Source: Stenocarpella maydis (Eukaryota; Ascomycota; Sordariomycetes; Diaporthales; Diaporthaceae). Taken from it: 64,000 nucleotides of DNA. This document shows, one piece after another, positions 1 through 11,551 of the stretch. The position numbers and the translations under genes were made by a program. The first letter of the stretch is position 1. Each line of letters opens with the position of its first letter. The stretch is taken from NCBI GenBank assembly GCA_002270565.1, contig NQMI01000041.1, forward strand, positions 273,398 to 337,397, read 5' to 3'. The notes beneath the pieces were generated by a model, which saw only the letters and a list, made by a program, of their open reading frames with translations, searched no databases and was not told where the DNA came from.

Positions 1-1424
1 CTAGCTAATGTACGGGTGCAACTTGAAGTTGAGCTGTGGTTTATGCGCATCCCGGACGCATCCCTTGGCTTGTGAGACGAGAACTCCCACCAGTGCCGCT
101 GCCACCTCGTTGTGATACCGCACTGATGGAATGAATGTACATAGGTAGTTAGTTATATTCAGGGGAATCAATCAAATCATTACCATGGAGCTTTCAAATA
201 CTTCAGCCCACAGGTATCTGTATGGGCCAAGCTGGGCGGAACTCAGTACCCTTCCAGATGTGCGAAATACGTGCCTTGGTACCCAGGTAGATTGCGGGAA
301 TCAGAGGTAAAGTGCTGCCCTCCTTGGTGTTTGCCTTCTTCAAGGGTATCCCATGGAGTATTGGGCACCCTGCGTCAAGCCTTCCTGCAGGATGGAGTCG
401 AGGCCTTCCCATCAAACCCATTGCTTTCACTTGACCGGCGTGGAGTACGTCTCGCTTGCACGTCATATGGCAGGTCGTACTTCCCACCACTTTTGACGGG
501 TTTCCGCACCCGGTATCTCTGAAAGTCACACAGCGGGGACGAGGAGCTACCAGCAGACGCATCTTTGCATGCCTTACTCTAGGATGGTGGCACAATGACG
601 TCCGCAAATTCACACGATGCATCAATTTCTGCAAAAGAGACGCGCCTTGCGGTGCTTTCAGGCCGAAAACGTTGCGCCTAAGATATGGAGTCCGTCAGAC
701 GCTTTGGCGCCCATCGTCCCGAGTGGGTCTCAAAGCTGTCAGTCATCGTCCGGTGGGTATCTCAGACACCGTCAAGACATCACCCGGAAAACCTCCTTTG
801 GGAGGCCGAAGTGATCTGGGAGCTAGTCCAAAATGACTCAGGCCTGCCGTAATAGACGCAGCACACGCAATCTCAGTCCAATATGAACCTATGAGGCGTC
901 GTCCCTCGAAAGGTTCGGCTGAGTCCGACACAGTGACCAGCATGCACATGCAAGACGGAGCTCTGTGCCAGCGGGCAGAATATCCCATTGATGGAACTGT
1001 TGCGAGCAATTCATTGAGCGCCGATCGGTAGGTTGTGGCCGATACAAAATATTGCACACATTTTCAGGCCCTCAAACCATGAGTAACCTCTAATCCCGTG
1101 GGATCGCGGCTGGAGAAACAGTACCAGCAGATATGTCAGCTACATTAAATCACCACTATGGCTTGAATTTGGTGATCTGAATCAGCTAAAGGGATGGGGG
1201 TGAATCTTGGGTTATCTTCATGAATCTTCGATCAGGCAGAAGTGCATAAGCCTAGATCCATGGCCAAGACCATCACTCGACGATAATGCCTGCCTATGCA
1301 CATGTGAGTGTATGTAGTAATTAGGTAGAGATCTTTGAGGGCGACGTAATATGTTACACATGCCCCATGGATTATTTCAGATGGGTGACCAGCGAGGGGG
1401 GGACTTTTGGTGCTGTCCTTGATG
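1..1424. other. Left-edge region, no recognised gene
   Basis: Several overlapping reading frames of 65-143 codons run on both strands between about 200 and 1060, but none resembles a family I know and none is extended by plausible splice sites. The stretch from 1080 to 1424 is ordinary intergenic DNA leading to the aquaporin promoter. A gene partly outside the left edge cannot be excluded. Confidence 0.4.
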
Positions 1425-1432
1425 TATATAAA
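1425..1432 (+). promoter_or_regulatory. TATA box of the aquaporin gene
   Basis: A TATATAAA sequence lies about 125 bases before the aquaporin start codon, a normal spacing for a fungal TATA promoter with a leader of roughly 90-100 bases. The assignment rests on motif and position only. Confidence 0.5.
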
Positions 1433-1555
1433 CCAAGACACAATATCCTACCTAGGAAGATAATCAATTCGCTCTTCTTGCTCAACCATCTTAGACAGAC
1501 GATCAAGTCTTTATTATATCATTGAAAGCAAATCCAGCATACCACTACTGGCGAT

Positions 1556-2795
1556 ATGGCACCTCAAGATGGCCAACAACGACCCACAGCTACCAAGAAG
1601 CAGGTTTCCTACACGACTCCAGCCCCTGCTACCACCGCCCAACATGACTTCGGACTCGAACACCATTCCTCGTCCCCTAACCGGGCATCATTCGACAAGC
1701 CCGCGTCCGGAGGGTCCGAGAAGCCATTCGCGGAGGACCTAGAGGCTGGGCGCCAAAGGGGGTCCCAGACTCGACCAACCCTTTTCGATCGGACCTTCAC
1801 CCAGCAGTTCCGAGCCGCAGAGATGGGCGAAGGCGAGCTGGACTTTGCTGCCCTCTCCCAAAAAGAGAAGCGGCAGGTAGTCAAGTCCGGAGTGCACTCT
1901 TACATTCTGGATGCAAACTTCAAGAACCGTACGCAAGCCATTGGACAGGCTCCGGAGCTAGGCTGACCCGTGTTCAAACAACAGATGTCGTCGCCGCCCT
2001 GGGCGAGTTTGTCGGGACGACCATGTTTCTTTTCTTTGCCTTCACGGGCACTGCTGTCGCCACTATCCCGTCTGGTGATGGCTCAACAGACTTTGATATT
2101 TCGGTTCAGACATACATTGCCCTCTGCTTTGGCTTTTCCCTCATGGTCAATGTCTGGGTCTTTTATCGCATCTCAGGTGGTCTGTTCAACCCTGCGGTGA
2201 GTATCTATTTCAACTCCGGACCACGATATCCCGGATTTGGACCATGTTCCTCCTAGTTACATCAGCTGATAGCTAGCCCACCACTGGGTCACGGCAGGTC
2301 ACTCTTGCCCTCACTTTGATTAAAGCCATCACGCCCATTCGGGCTCTATTTGTTTTCGTCGCTCAACTCCTCGGCGGCATTGCAGCAGCCGGCCTTGCAG
2401 AATGCATGTTCCCGACCAGGCTAAGCGTCAGCACCACCCTGAGCGATGGTGTCTCCCTCGCGCAGGGTGTGTTTATCGAAGCTATTCTGACCTTTGAACT
2501 GGTGTTCACTATATTCATGCTTGCTGCCGAGAAGCACCGCGCCACCTTTGTCGCCCCCGTCGGCATTGGTCTCGCGCTCTTCATCGCTGAGATGAGCGGT
2601 GTTTACTATACGGGCGGGAGTCTGAACCCGGCCCGTAGCCTGGGACCGTGTGTCGTCGCGGCAGATTTCCCCAGCGAACACTGGATTTACTGGGTTGGCC
2701 CATTTTTCGGATCCCTGGTAGCTTTTGGGCTTTACAAGGCTGTTAAGCTGTTGCGCTACGAGAAGGCGAACCCAGGCCAGGACTCGAACGAGTAG
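1556..2795 (+). CDS. Aquaporin / MIP-family water channel
   Basis: A plasma- or vacuolar-membrane water channel of the major intrinsic protein family. Three exons are inferred: 1556-1928, 1985-2196 and 2298-2795, giving about 360 residues. The first junction joins phase 1 ends to read NHVVAALGEFVGT, the typical start of helix 1. The second restores FNPAVTL, the first NPA box (residues 193-195). The second NPA box is GGSLNPARSLGP (305-307) with the selectivity-filter arginine directly after it. Six hydrophobic segments fit the fold. A hydrophilic N-terminal tail of about 124 residues precedes helix 1, long for an orthodox aquaporin but seen in fungal members. The short loops favour an aquaporin over an aquaglyceroporin; substrate is inferred. 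The start is the first ATG after the TATA box. Confidence 0.9.
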
Positions 2796-3439
2796 ATGTC
2801 CCAGGAATGGGTACTCTGGGCTACTAGTTACAGTTATGGGAGAACGAGAATCAGGAAGCAACGAAGAAAGGCGGGTGGCGCGACCTTGGGCACGTTGGGC
2901 TAAGGATCTCCCCCTGGTTTCATTCCATCCATTGCTTGGTTTGTCTGTCTGTCTGAGATGTGGTGGAAAGAATGCAATTTCACGGTTGGAGGCGGTGATT
3001 GTAGTCTGTTGCTCTTGATAGTCATGACACATTTCTGCGTGATGAAGGAGATACACCCTCGATGCAGTGCAATACAACTCAGGTCTGAACTCACTGCCCG
3101 TAAATGAAGCCCATAGCTATCGGGACATGATAACACCTTGTACATGGGCCATATCTCGATACGTTGATATCGACTAACTAAACTTATTTTTGCTACGGAC
3201 GAGATAGACCGGGTTGTAGTACGCTATGGTGCGCTGGAGGGGTAACTCTATAAAGCTCCTATTTTATTATTATATATACGCCCCTAATTTGCTTCATATA
3301 TAGTTATCCTATTAAAACCTCACTTTTTGTATAGTTTTTTTTAAAAAAAAATATTAGACTTCAAAGTAAATCTCTGAATATAAGTTATGATATCTATTAT
3401 GAAACTATTCTTATAATACATTAATAAAGTATCGTTCAA
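2796..3439. other. 3' flank of aquaporin and AT-rich gap
   Basis: No gene is seen. The segment 3240-3440 is strongly AT-rich, with runs of T and A, unlike the flanking DNA. It may be a short RIP-degraded relic or a decayed repeat end, but no element can be named. Confidence 0.4.
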
Positions 3440-4689
3440 ATGGATACGTCGCAATTTGAACTAAGCTAAGCGAAGGACCGCCTTACCACACTTGCTGAAA
3501 TCGCTGACCACAAGTTCGACGGGATTTATCGCATACTTCAGGACCTACTCGCTTTTCATGAAGAGTCACTCAACGTGGAAGATAAAATACGCCTTCAGGA
3601 ACTTGTCGTTTTATTCAAGACAACAGACTACAATAGGCTGATGAGACATAATCCCACTCGTGTGCCAAGGACCTGTATGTGGTTTTGCAACCACAGCACA
3701 TTCAACGGTTGGCTTGCAAGAGAAGACGGGCTTCTCTTGGTGTCTGCAGATCTCGGGTGTGGCAAGTCAACCTTAGCACGTTGCTTGGTTGAGGAGGTGT
3801 TCCCACAACAAGATCCTGAACGCAAGGTCAGTCATTTGACGCGGAATAGAGTTTCAATTCAACACTCTTACTGATGATTTTCTCGCAGGTTCTTCAGTTC
3901 TTCTTCAAGGATACTAAGGACCAGAAACGTCTTGATACCGCCATTTGTGCTTTACTTCATCAGCTGCTTCTGGATAATCTCGACCTCCTACGCAAGGCTG
4001 CAAAGTCACATAAGGCAATCAGGGAGTATCATCACGAACAAGTCTAGGGATCTCTTCGAAATTCTACTCAAAGCCTGCAGAAATTTCACAGGTGACATCA
4101 TCTGCGAGCTTGATGCCCTTGACAAATGCCACCCAGGCGAGGCTCTTGCACTTATTCAATATATCATGGAAAATGCGGGAAGAAGATTTGAAAGTAAAAT
4201 TCATCATTACTACACGTGGATATCCGAGACTTGTGAATCAATTTTGGGCATACGGGCCCGGGCTGATACACCTCGATGGTGATGGATGGCATGAGAACGA
4301 CGCAATGCAACAGGAAATCGAAATTGTTCTGGACTACAAGTTGACCCGTCTGTTCAGGATGAAAGGTCTCGACCAGCAGCACGAGCGGAGATCTGCAATT
4401 GCGGAAGCTCTTCGGTTGAAGGATTCCAAGCAACGGACTTACCTCTAGCTGAAGCTCATAAGTATTCAAAATCATGGAACGGATACCTTGGAAGTCAGCC
4501 AGCGACTGGAAGAAAGTGATTCTTGCCCCGCTCAAGATCGTGAATGATGCGTACGCAACACTGTTGCAGAGCGTTCCCAAGGAAGATCTCGGTTGCGTTC
4601 GAGCCGGGCTTCTTGGATGCCGCAGGACGAACAGGCCGCCAGTGCGTGGCGGGCGAGTAGAGGAGGCAATCGGGATTGATATAGATTAG
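3440..4689 (+). pseudogene. NACHT-domain (NLR-type) protein, pseudogene
   Basis: Relic of a fungal STAND/NLR receptor. From ATG 3440 the frame is open apart from TAA at codon 10, and reads a helical N-terminal linker, then a P-loop (SADLGCGKSTLARCLVEE, around 3750-3800). An intron with good signals fits 3826-3888 and is followed by VLQFFFKDTKDQKRLDTAIC, the usual strand after the P-loop in fungal NACHT proteins. The frame then stops near 4045 and the Walker-B-like region (DALDKCHPGEAL) and the sensor region (FIITTRGYPRLVNQFW) lie in other frames. A further TAG and frame change occur near 4447, before a WKKVILAPLK segment typical of the helical region after NACHT. At least two stops and two frame changes make a working product impossible. 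No ankyrin, WD or TPR repeats follow. Function is known only from the family (nonself recognition, programmed cell death). Confidence 0.8.
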
Positions 4690-4993
4690 CCGTACCGGCC
4701 ACGCGGCGGATGCCTGTCAGGAGCTGGCCTATCAGGTCGGGGCCTGTGGGCTTGGAGCAGGGCCTTACCGGTCAACAGTCATACGGCAAAAGGCAAGCTG
4801 GTCTCTTTTATACAAATGCTCCAGTCCCAGCCAAGCCGTTGAGGAATGATGAGTGTGGGGGCCCAGCCCTAAACGGATAGATCGATGTTGAGGGAGAGAA
4901 GCCGCCGGTGTAAGTATTAAACTTCGTCCGCAATTACCATCCGGCCGAGCGGACCCTCATATCCGCGTCAACTCGAAAGACAAGCTCGGCAAG

Positions 4994-6460
4994 ATGGGTT
5001 TATCTATGTCCATTCCCAGCAATTACCAGCCTGACGCCGACCTCGATGAGATAATACGTGCCTGGAGAGTACAGAACTGGCCGAGGAGATTGAGTGTTGG
5101 GAAGACACGTACAGGGAACGATTGGCCCGGAGGGTCATATTCCCCTACAGGCCGAGTTTCAGGGACGTATCTACCTGTCTAGCATGTGAACCCCTCTGGG
5201 GCTTCATCTCAAAACCGTTCTCAGGGAAACTCTACCCGGAGTTTGTGGTGAAAACCCAAATTGTGACCTCGCGAAATCGTTGCTCTCCACGATATGCCAG
5301 GCCAACACCGGAGCCATGAGCGAAGAGCTTAAAGTGAGGACAAAGGCGGAACTGCATAGTATGCTCCACCGGGGGCTGGGGTATGAGATCTTGGGGCACC
5401 TCGCGCGCCTTTTGTTCTGTCAGTGTGATGAAACCAGCCCCGTCTCCCTCCCCTTCCCGGCCCCCTCCCTGGTCGGTGGCTACGCCGCCCCCCGGAGCTG
5501 TTCAACAGATACCTTGTCATGAGCATCCTGAGCAAAGCCACCGCCGTCTATTTTGAGCAAGTATCCATGCGGTGTTATCGCCGCGAAAACTGGGGTGGCG
5601 ACAATGGCTCGCCCCCCCCCCCCCGGGGTGGCTCTACAGCAATGGCTGTGTCCATACAGCGCAGGCTTTTATCGAGGCGTGGGAGGAGGCCAACCGCCTC
5701 AGCGGGGAGGTGGCAAATAGGCAGCAGAGGCCCTGGCTTGTCGCGCTGGAAGGACAGCCGGGCCCCTGCGGTGCCATAGAGGATGCCATACGCACACGCG
5801 GGCTCATCTGCCAAGGGCTACAAGACGCGCAGAACAAAGCCGGTCGGCCCCGAGGATCCACATACGTGGGTTGAGCACGGGTTCGAGTCGGGGCCGATAT
5901 ACCGGTCCATAATTATCATAGCTGACGAACAGCCGGAGTTGATAAGACGGGCACGGCGAAGAACCCAGGCTGAAACACGCAACATCTTCTTTGAACACAC
6001 CAGCGTCCTGCTCGTCTATACCGGCGATAAAGGCCACCTGAGTGCGCCGGTTGACTTGTCAGCGCTAACCGCCGCCGGGCTCACTCTGCCGCTTGATCGG
6101 ACCTACGGGCTGACGCTGGTCAACCCGGGGACATAGGTTGTCCGGGTGCGGCTCCGCACGGCGGTGCGCTTCGTCCTGGATCTCGAGAGGTGCGAGGTCA
6201 ACCTTAATGGCGATCTCTGTGGGCTTGAGCCGACCGAGGACCCTCTCGGGCGTTCGTGATGCGAGTCAACCAAATTGTCCGGGAGTTTTAGATCTAACGC
6301 TGGGTCTTTGAGGAGGCTGGGAAAGATACTCGAAGTCACGGGATCTGGGAAACTTGCGAGAGGGTCCTTCAGATCAAGCATGATGGGTCCGGCGCGATTA
6401 TTCACACAAAACTTTGGAAGGATAATCTTCGTGTTGATCTATATTATTCCGTCTATGTCT
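4994..6460 (+). pseudogene. Unrecognised gene relic in three frames
   Basis: Protein-like sequence continues for about 1.45 kb but jumps among all three forward frames. Frame blocks are roughly 4994-5090, 5120-5200, 5190-5440, 5500-5600, 5630-5874, 5850-6136 and 6300-6455. Readable pieces include DLAKSLLSTICQANTGAMSE, HTAQAFIEAWEEANRLSGEV, HGFESGPIYRSIIIIADEQP and a C-terminal GSGAIIHTKLWKDNLRVDLY ending before tandem TAG codons. I do not recognise the family. Some jumps could be introns, but a C13 tract at 5612-5624 and an in-frame TAG at 6136 point to decay. GC content is higher than in the NLR relic just upstream, so the two may have different histories. Confidence 0.45.
5612..5624. repeat. 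Poly-C tract
   Basis: Thirteen consecutive cytosines followed by GGGG inside the unrecognised relic. Length error in this homopolymer could itself create one of the apparent frame changes. Confidence 0.9.
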
Positions 6461-6602
6461 AGTAGTCAGTAGTAATGGGAGCCATCTCGCTTTCTAAGCC
6501 ATGCCACTGTATAGCCGCCATTTTAATAACGCCTGGCAAAAATACACGATCAAACACGGTTTCCTGTCAGGAGGACTGGCTCACCCGAGAACTGTTCGCC
6601 AT

Positions 6603-8415
6603 CTACGGCCTCCGCAGACCCTTCCCGAGCAACTCGTCACCAATCTCTTGAACCAGCGGCATATCCTTGAACGCGCCCTTCTTGGCCTTGACCGTGTCCT
6701 CGGCGGCCATGGCCCTCAGCAGGTCGACCAGCTCCCCGTCCATCGGCGCGAGGTACGTTAGGTAACCCAGGGCGAGCAGCATGCCCTGCAGCGCCTCGGC
6801 TGACTCGCCCTCCTGGGCGATGGCCTCGAGCAGCGAGGCTGCCAGCTCGATCTGGTCAGCCTCGGGGAGCGCCCCGTCGCCGCCGCCCCCCGGGGCCGCG
6901 CGCCGCCTGTGGTTGTTGGCCAGAGCGACGTTGAACAGCAGCGAGGCGGCGGCGACGCGGACGTTGCTGTGGTTGTCGTCCAGGAAGCTGGCCGATATCA
7001 GGCCCGTGACTGCGGACCGCAGGCCCTCGTGCGTCAGGATCTGGTCTGGGTAGAGGGGGCTGGTGAAGAGGTTGCATGCCATCTGCAGCGTGACGAGCCT
7101 CAGGGCGTACGGGCAGTCTCTCAGGCTGTTGACGTGTGAGAGCAGCGATAGGATGGTGGCGTGGTCCTTCTCCTCGGCGAAGAAGCCGCTGAGACGGGGG
7201 TCCGCGAGGCCACAACGGAGGAGGTCGACGAGTGTGAACATGAGCTCGGGTGGCAAGGTACTTGGCGAGGCCTGGAGAAATTGTGTAAGGCTTTGCATAT
7301 CGGGAAGCGGATCGTTGGCAGGGCCTTCTTCACGGCGAGCCTCTATAAAATGCGAGAGGGCCTTTACGGCCTCGTGGTCTGCGGCAGGGCCCATCTTCGC
7401 CAGGAGTTTCTGCAGTGGTGGAACCTTAGTGAAGAGGACAGGCTTGGCTTCCGGGTTCTGCAAGCTCGGCAGCCTCAGTGAAGCATGGGGATGAGCGGGG
7501 TGTGCCATCTGGACGAGCAGCTGGACATTTCCGCGGAGGGCCGCCTGGTCGGCCCCGGACCACCTGTTCTCTTCCTTGCCGTGTAAAAAGGTGATGAAGG
7601 TGGGAGTGGCTCGGACCGAGTACCGACTGCCAACATCGAACGCTTGCGAGATGTCAACCTTGATAAGCACCGCCTTGTCCCCGACCTCGGCTGCTAGCTC
7701 GTCATAGAGGGGATAGAGCACCTTGCACGGGGCACAAGTTGCGGAGGTGAAGAATACAACGGCGCATGACTTTTGGCGGCTTGAGAGCAGTGATTCGAGC
7801 TCTTGTGAGCTGGTGACGGTCTGGACCTTGGCCTGCTGCTGCTGAACCTGCGGGTGTCCACCCGCAGATGTTTGCTTGCCGTTCTGGATGCCCCAGATTC
7901 CCTGTCGGCTCTGCCTGCCTGCCTCGACCTGCTGGTTCAGAGCGGGCATGAGCATCCTCCCCATTGGCGACTGCAGGACAGCATCGGGCATGTGGAGGAT
8001 ATGGTCTGGTATCCCCTTGCCCACGAGGAATGTGGCCAAGTCATTTGAAAAATTGTTGCAGTTGTGCTTCCACAAGTCATAGGCCTGTGGTGGCGTCAGC
8101 TACGGGGGGAGACACTCAGAACCGGGCCCGGACGATGCTTACTTGAAGGGTGTATACCTCTCTCAAGGAATCCAGATACGGCTCGATGACTTCCATGGGC
8201 AGCTCTGTCTTGCCGAGGAACAGGCGCTGCATGGGCTGGCCGAGATGAGAAGAGCCAGGGGTTATGGCGACGACGTTGCCGTCGTACACGTACTCGCGTC
8301 CATCAAGCTCGATGGACGTGTGATAGACGGCGTCGAGCTGGAAGCCCAGCAAGCCCATGGACATCTGCCGTGCAAGACCTTGGGAGAGGTCGTAGACGAG
8401 CAAATGGACATCCAT
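6603..8415 (-). CDS. PPPDE (DeSI-like) - thioredoxin - PUL domain protein
   Basis: Two exons are inferred: 8415-8143 and 8084-6603, about 584 residues, with a 58-base intron having GTAAGC and CACAG ends. The N-terminal PPPDE domain, a papain-like deSUMOylase/deubiquitinase fold, carries the expected His32 in VYHTSIEL and Cys100 in HNCNNFSNDLATFL; splicing is needed to bring them together. A thioredoxin domain follows (about 178-284) with active-site CAPC at 208-211. The C-terminal half (about 300-584) is an all-helical PUL domain, the module that binds Cdc48/p97 in PLAP/Ufd3. The combination is a known fungal architecture, and a role in SUMO/ubiquitin processing linked to Cdc48 is inferred from the domains only. 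The gene is divergent from GDA1. Confidence 0.88.
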
Positions 8416-9740
8416 TGTAGTAGGAGTGCGAGAGGAGAGAAGAGTGAAAGAAGTTGACGGGTTGCGGGTACAGGATCAGATGTGGGATTGGATGACGGAG
8501 AAGAGAGGATAAGAAAACGACGGTGGGAAGAAGAGTGATTGATAGACGGGAGGAGAAATACTTGCCTCCTCACCTTGTCTTATGCAGTTCTAGTGCGGCG
8601 TGATGTAGTCTGGGATGAAGTGAAGTTGAAGGCAGCAAGGAGACGCGGCGTTTAGGTTGGGCCCGTCAGAGGGCGACGAGCATCATCACCCGTCGTTGCC
8701 TCGTGCACGCATATCAGCAATCAATCATCGAACCTCGGCGAAGTCGAAAGACGGCGGACGGCAGCAGACGGAGGACGGAGGACGGCACGGGACGGTACAA
8801 CGTGTGGCTGGACCTGCCGTCCGTCCCGTAACGCCACACCGGCAAACGCCACAGTTCTCCTTCCGTTTCTTCATAGATGTGCCTTGCTGCTTCTCCTTTT
8901 CCTGTACAAGTACGGAGTAGTGTCGACGTTGCCTCTGAGGCGTCAGGGGTCCAACCTGTCCAAGATTAGTGTCGATGCAAGGCCCTGCCCAGGCTAGAGG
9001 TTGGGGTTGTTCTCCACAGCTCGCCGCAGGGGCAAGGGACAAACAGCCGGTCCTACAGTCAGTCAGCCAGTTGAACGACCAAGCAAGGCCAAGCAGACGC
9101 GCGGTACAGTACGCACCTGCGCCGGCACATTAACGCATGCATGGGTAAATTGACTACACTACGTGAAATTCTGCATCACCCATCACTTACTCACTCAATC
9201 AATCAATCTGCCATCAACTCGTCTCTACCCCTTCTCCCCTCCTTACCCCCCCCTTTTTTTCCTTTTTTTCTTCCCGTCTGTCCACTCACCTCGAATTGAT
9301 TTGACACAACTCCCACTAGATGCGCTGCTTGTGGTGCTAGCCTTGTCTTATCTCGAAGGCCAGCCAGCCAGCCATTTCCACAGGGAAACACTTTGTCCTC
9401 CTTTTTCCCTTTTCCCCCTACTTCTTCTCCCACCTTCCTTGCTACGTAAACGCTACGCCACGAGGTGGTCCCTTCTCGTCTGTCTCTCGCTTCGCCTATC
9501 TATTCGCCTAGGCCTTATCGCGTTTAATGGAGGCCGTGGCTTGTGCTCGTCTCCACGAACTGCCTTAGCTACCACCACCTCCATAGTCCAGACCCTACCA
9601 CCCATCCCGCCCTTGCAGTTACTCAGTTGTTCTGAGTACTCGCTCCTCGTCGTCGTCGTCGTCGATACCCTCGTCGATCGGTACCTGCCAGTCGACAGCT
9701 GCTTTCGCGACCTCGTCGAACACAGGCGACCAACGCTCAC
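8416..9740. other. Divergent promoter region, PPPDE gene and GDA1
   Basis: About 1.3 kb of non-coding DNA between two divergent start codons. Near GDA1 it is pyrimidine-rich (C and T runs at about 9230-9290), as in many fungal leaders, and it holds a short CGT-type trinucleotide run near 9645-9663. Long frames here, such as 9163-9864, lack recognisable protein features. Confidence 0.5.
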
Positions 9741-11551
9741 ATGCGGCGTACCTCTGTCTCTCTGCCCAAGCACAAACAAGGCATCGCGCACGACCCACAC
9801 GAAAAGCCGGCTCGCTACCAACCGCGACAGGTCGGCATCCTGGAGAAACTCAAGAACGACATGATGTCCCAGGCCCAGCGGACGCGCTGGCTCAAAACAA
9901 GCGCCCTCCTCTTCTTCGTCCTGATCGGACTCTACTACCTCGCCCCATCAGGCGTCGATGTCTATCGCGGCTCTGCTGAATCCTCCTCCCCCTCCTCCTC
10001 CTCCACCACCACCACCACCGCACCCCCAGCCAACGCCAACAACGGCCAGACCCCCTCCGACTCGAGCTATGGGACAACCTACTGCACAAAGTCCTATTCC
10101 AAGGACAAGCCTATCGTGCAGTATGTCAACATGATCGACGCTGGCAGCACCGGCTCCCGCATCCACGTCTACAAGTTCAACAACTGCGGCCCCACGCCTT
10201 ACCTCGAGAACGAGGTCTTCAATATGACGAAGAAGGTGGATGGCAAGAGCAGCGGCCTCAGTGCATATCCTGACGACCCCCAGGCCGCCGCCGAGAGCCT
10301 GGACATCCTTATGGAGAAGGCCATGGAAACGGTGCCGGACAAGCTCAAGGCCTGCTCCCCGGTCGCCGTCAAGGCTACCGCCGGCCTGCGTCTCCTCGGG
10401 ACGGAAAAGTCGCAGAGGATCCTGGACGCTGTTCGCTCTCACCTCGAGACCAAGTACCCGTTCCCGGTCGTGTCGGCGGAAAACGAGGGCGTGGCCATCA
10501 TGGACGGCAAGGACGAGGGTGTCTACGCGTGGATCACGACCAACTACCTGCTTGGCAACATCGGCGGGCCGGACGAGAGCTCCACCGCCGCCGTGTTCGA
10601 CTTGGGCGGCGGCTCTACACAGATCGTCTTCGAGCCCGACTTCAAGGGCGTGACGGACGGCGGCATGCCGACAAAGATGGCCGAGGGCGACCACAAGTAC
10701 GACCTCGACTTTGGCGGGCGCCACTTCACCCTGTACCAGCACTCGCACCTGGGCTACGGCCTGATGAGCGCGCGCGAGGCCATCTACGCCGAGCTCATCA
10801 ACCAGGTCCACGAGGCGCACAGCAGCAGCGGTAGCCCCGACAGCTCCTGGACCTCCAGGCCCGTTGTGAACCCCTGCCTCGCGTCGGGCACCTCAAAGCT
10901 GGTCACCGTCAAGCTGGGCGACTCGCACCCGCTCGGCGCGGCCCGCGACTTCAACTTCACCGGGCCCTCGTCGGGCGGCGCCCCCGCGCAGTGCCGCGCC
11001 CTGGCCGAGAGGATCCTCCGCAAGGACGCAGAGTGCAAGCTGGCGCCCTGCTCCTTCAACGGCGTGCACCAGCCGGCCCTGTCAAAGACCTTCACCACGC
11101 AGGACGTCTTCTTCCTGTCCTACTTCTACGACCGCACCCAGCCCCTCGGCATGCCCGAGAGCTTCACCCTGCGCGAGATGCAGGACCTCGCGGCGCGCGT
11201 CTGCGGCGGCGAGCACGGCGGCGGCTGGGACGTCTTCGCCAGCGTCGCGGGCGCCCTCGACGAGCTCGCCGACCGGCCCGAGCACTGCCTCGACCTGACC
11301 TTCATGGTCGCCCTCGCCCACACGGGCTACGAGATGCCCATTGACCGCGAGGTGAGGATCGCCAAGAAGATCAATGAGAACGAGCTGGGCTGGTGCCTGG
11401 GCGCCAGGTGAGTTACCCCACCCCATTCGGTGTGCCTCGGCATGCCTGCCTCATCAACAAGATCAAAAGCGCGTGCTGACTACTCATCTACAGTCTCCCG
11501 CTGCTGTCGCAAAACTCGGGCTGGCAGTGCAAGGTCACCGAGATCCACTAG
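9741..11551 (+). CDS. GDA1: Golgi guanosine-diphosphatase (GDA1/CD39 family)
   Basis: Hydrolyses GDP (and UDP) released by glycosyltransferases in the Golgi lumen, supplying GMP for nucleotide-sugar antiport. Exons are 9741-11407 and 11494-11551, giving 574 residues; the small second exon restores the C-terminus SLPLLSQNSGWQCK. Topology is type II: a basic N-terminus, one membrane segment at about 53-68, and a Ser/Thr-rich stem (80-95) coded by a TCC/ACC repeat. The apyrase conserved regions are all visible: DAGSTGSR (133-140), ATAGLRLL (212-219), ENEGVAIMDGKDEG (247-260), and FDLGGGSTQIVF (286-297). Length and motifs match fungal Gda1. The start is supported by the conserved N-terminal sequence before the membrane anchor. 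A Y-NDase-type paralogue is less likely because of the single N-terminal anchor. Confidence 0.95.

Noticed and set aside
9948..10820. 290-codon minus-strand frame within GDA1
   Set aside because: Antisense of the apyrase domain; the glycine-rich end is the complement of the Ser/Thr repeat.
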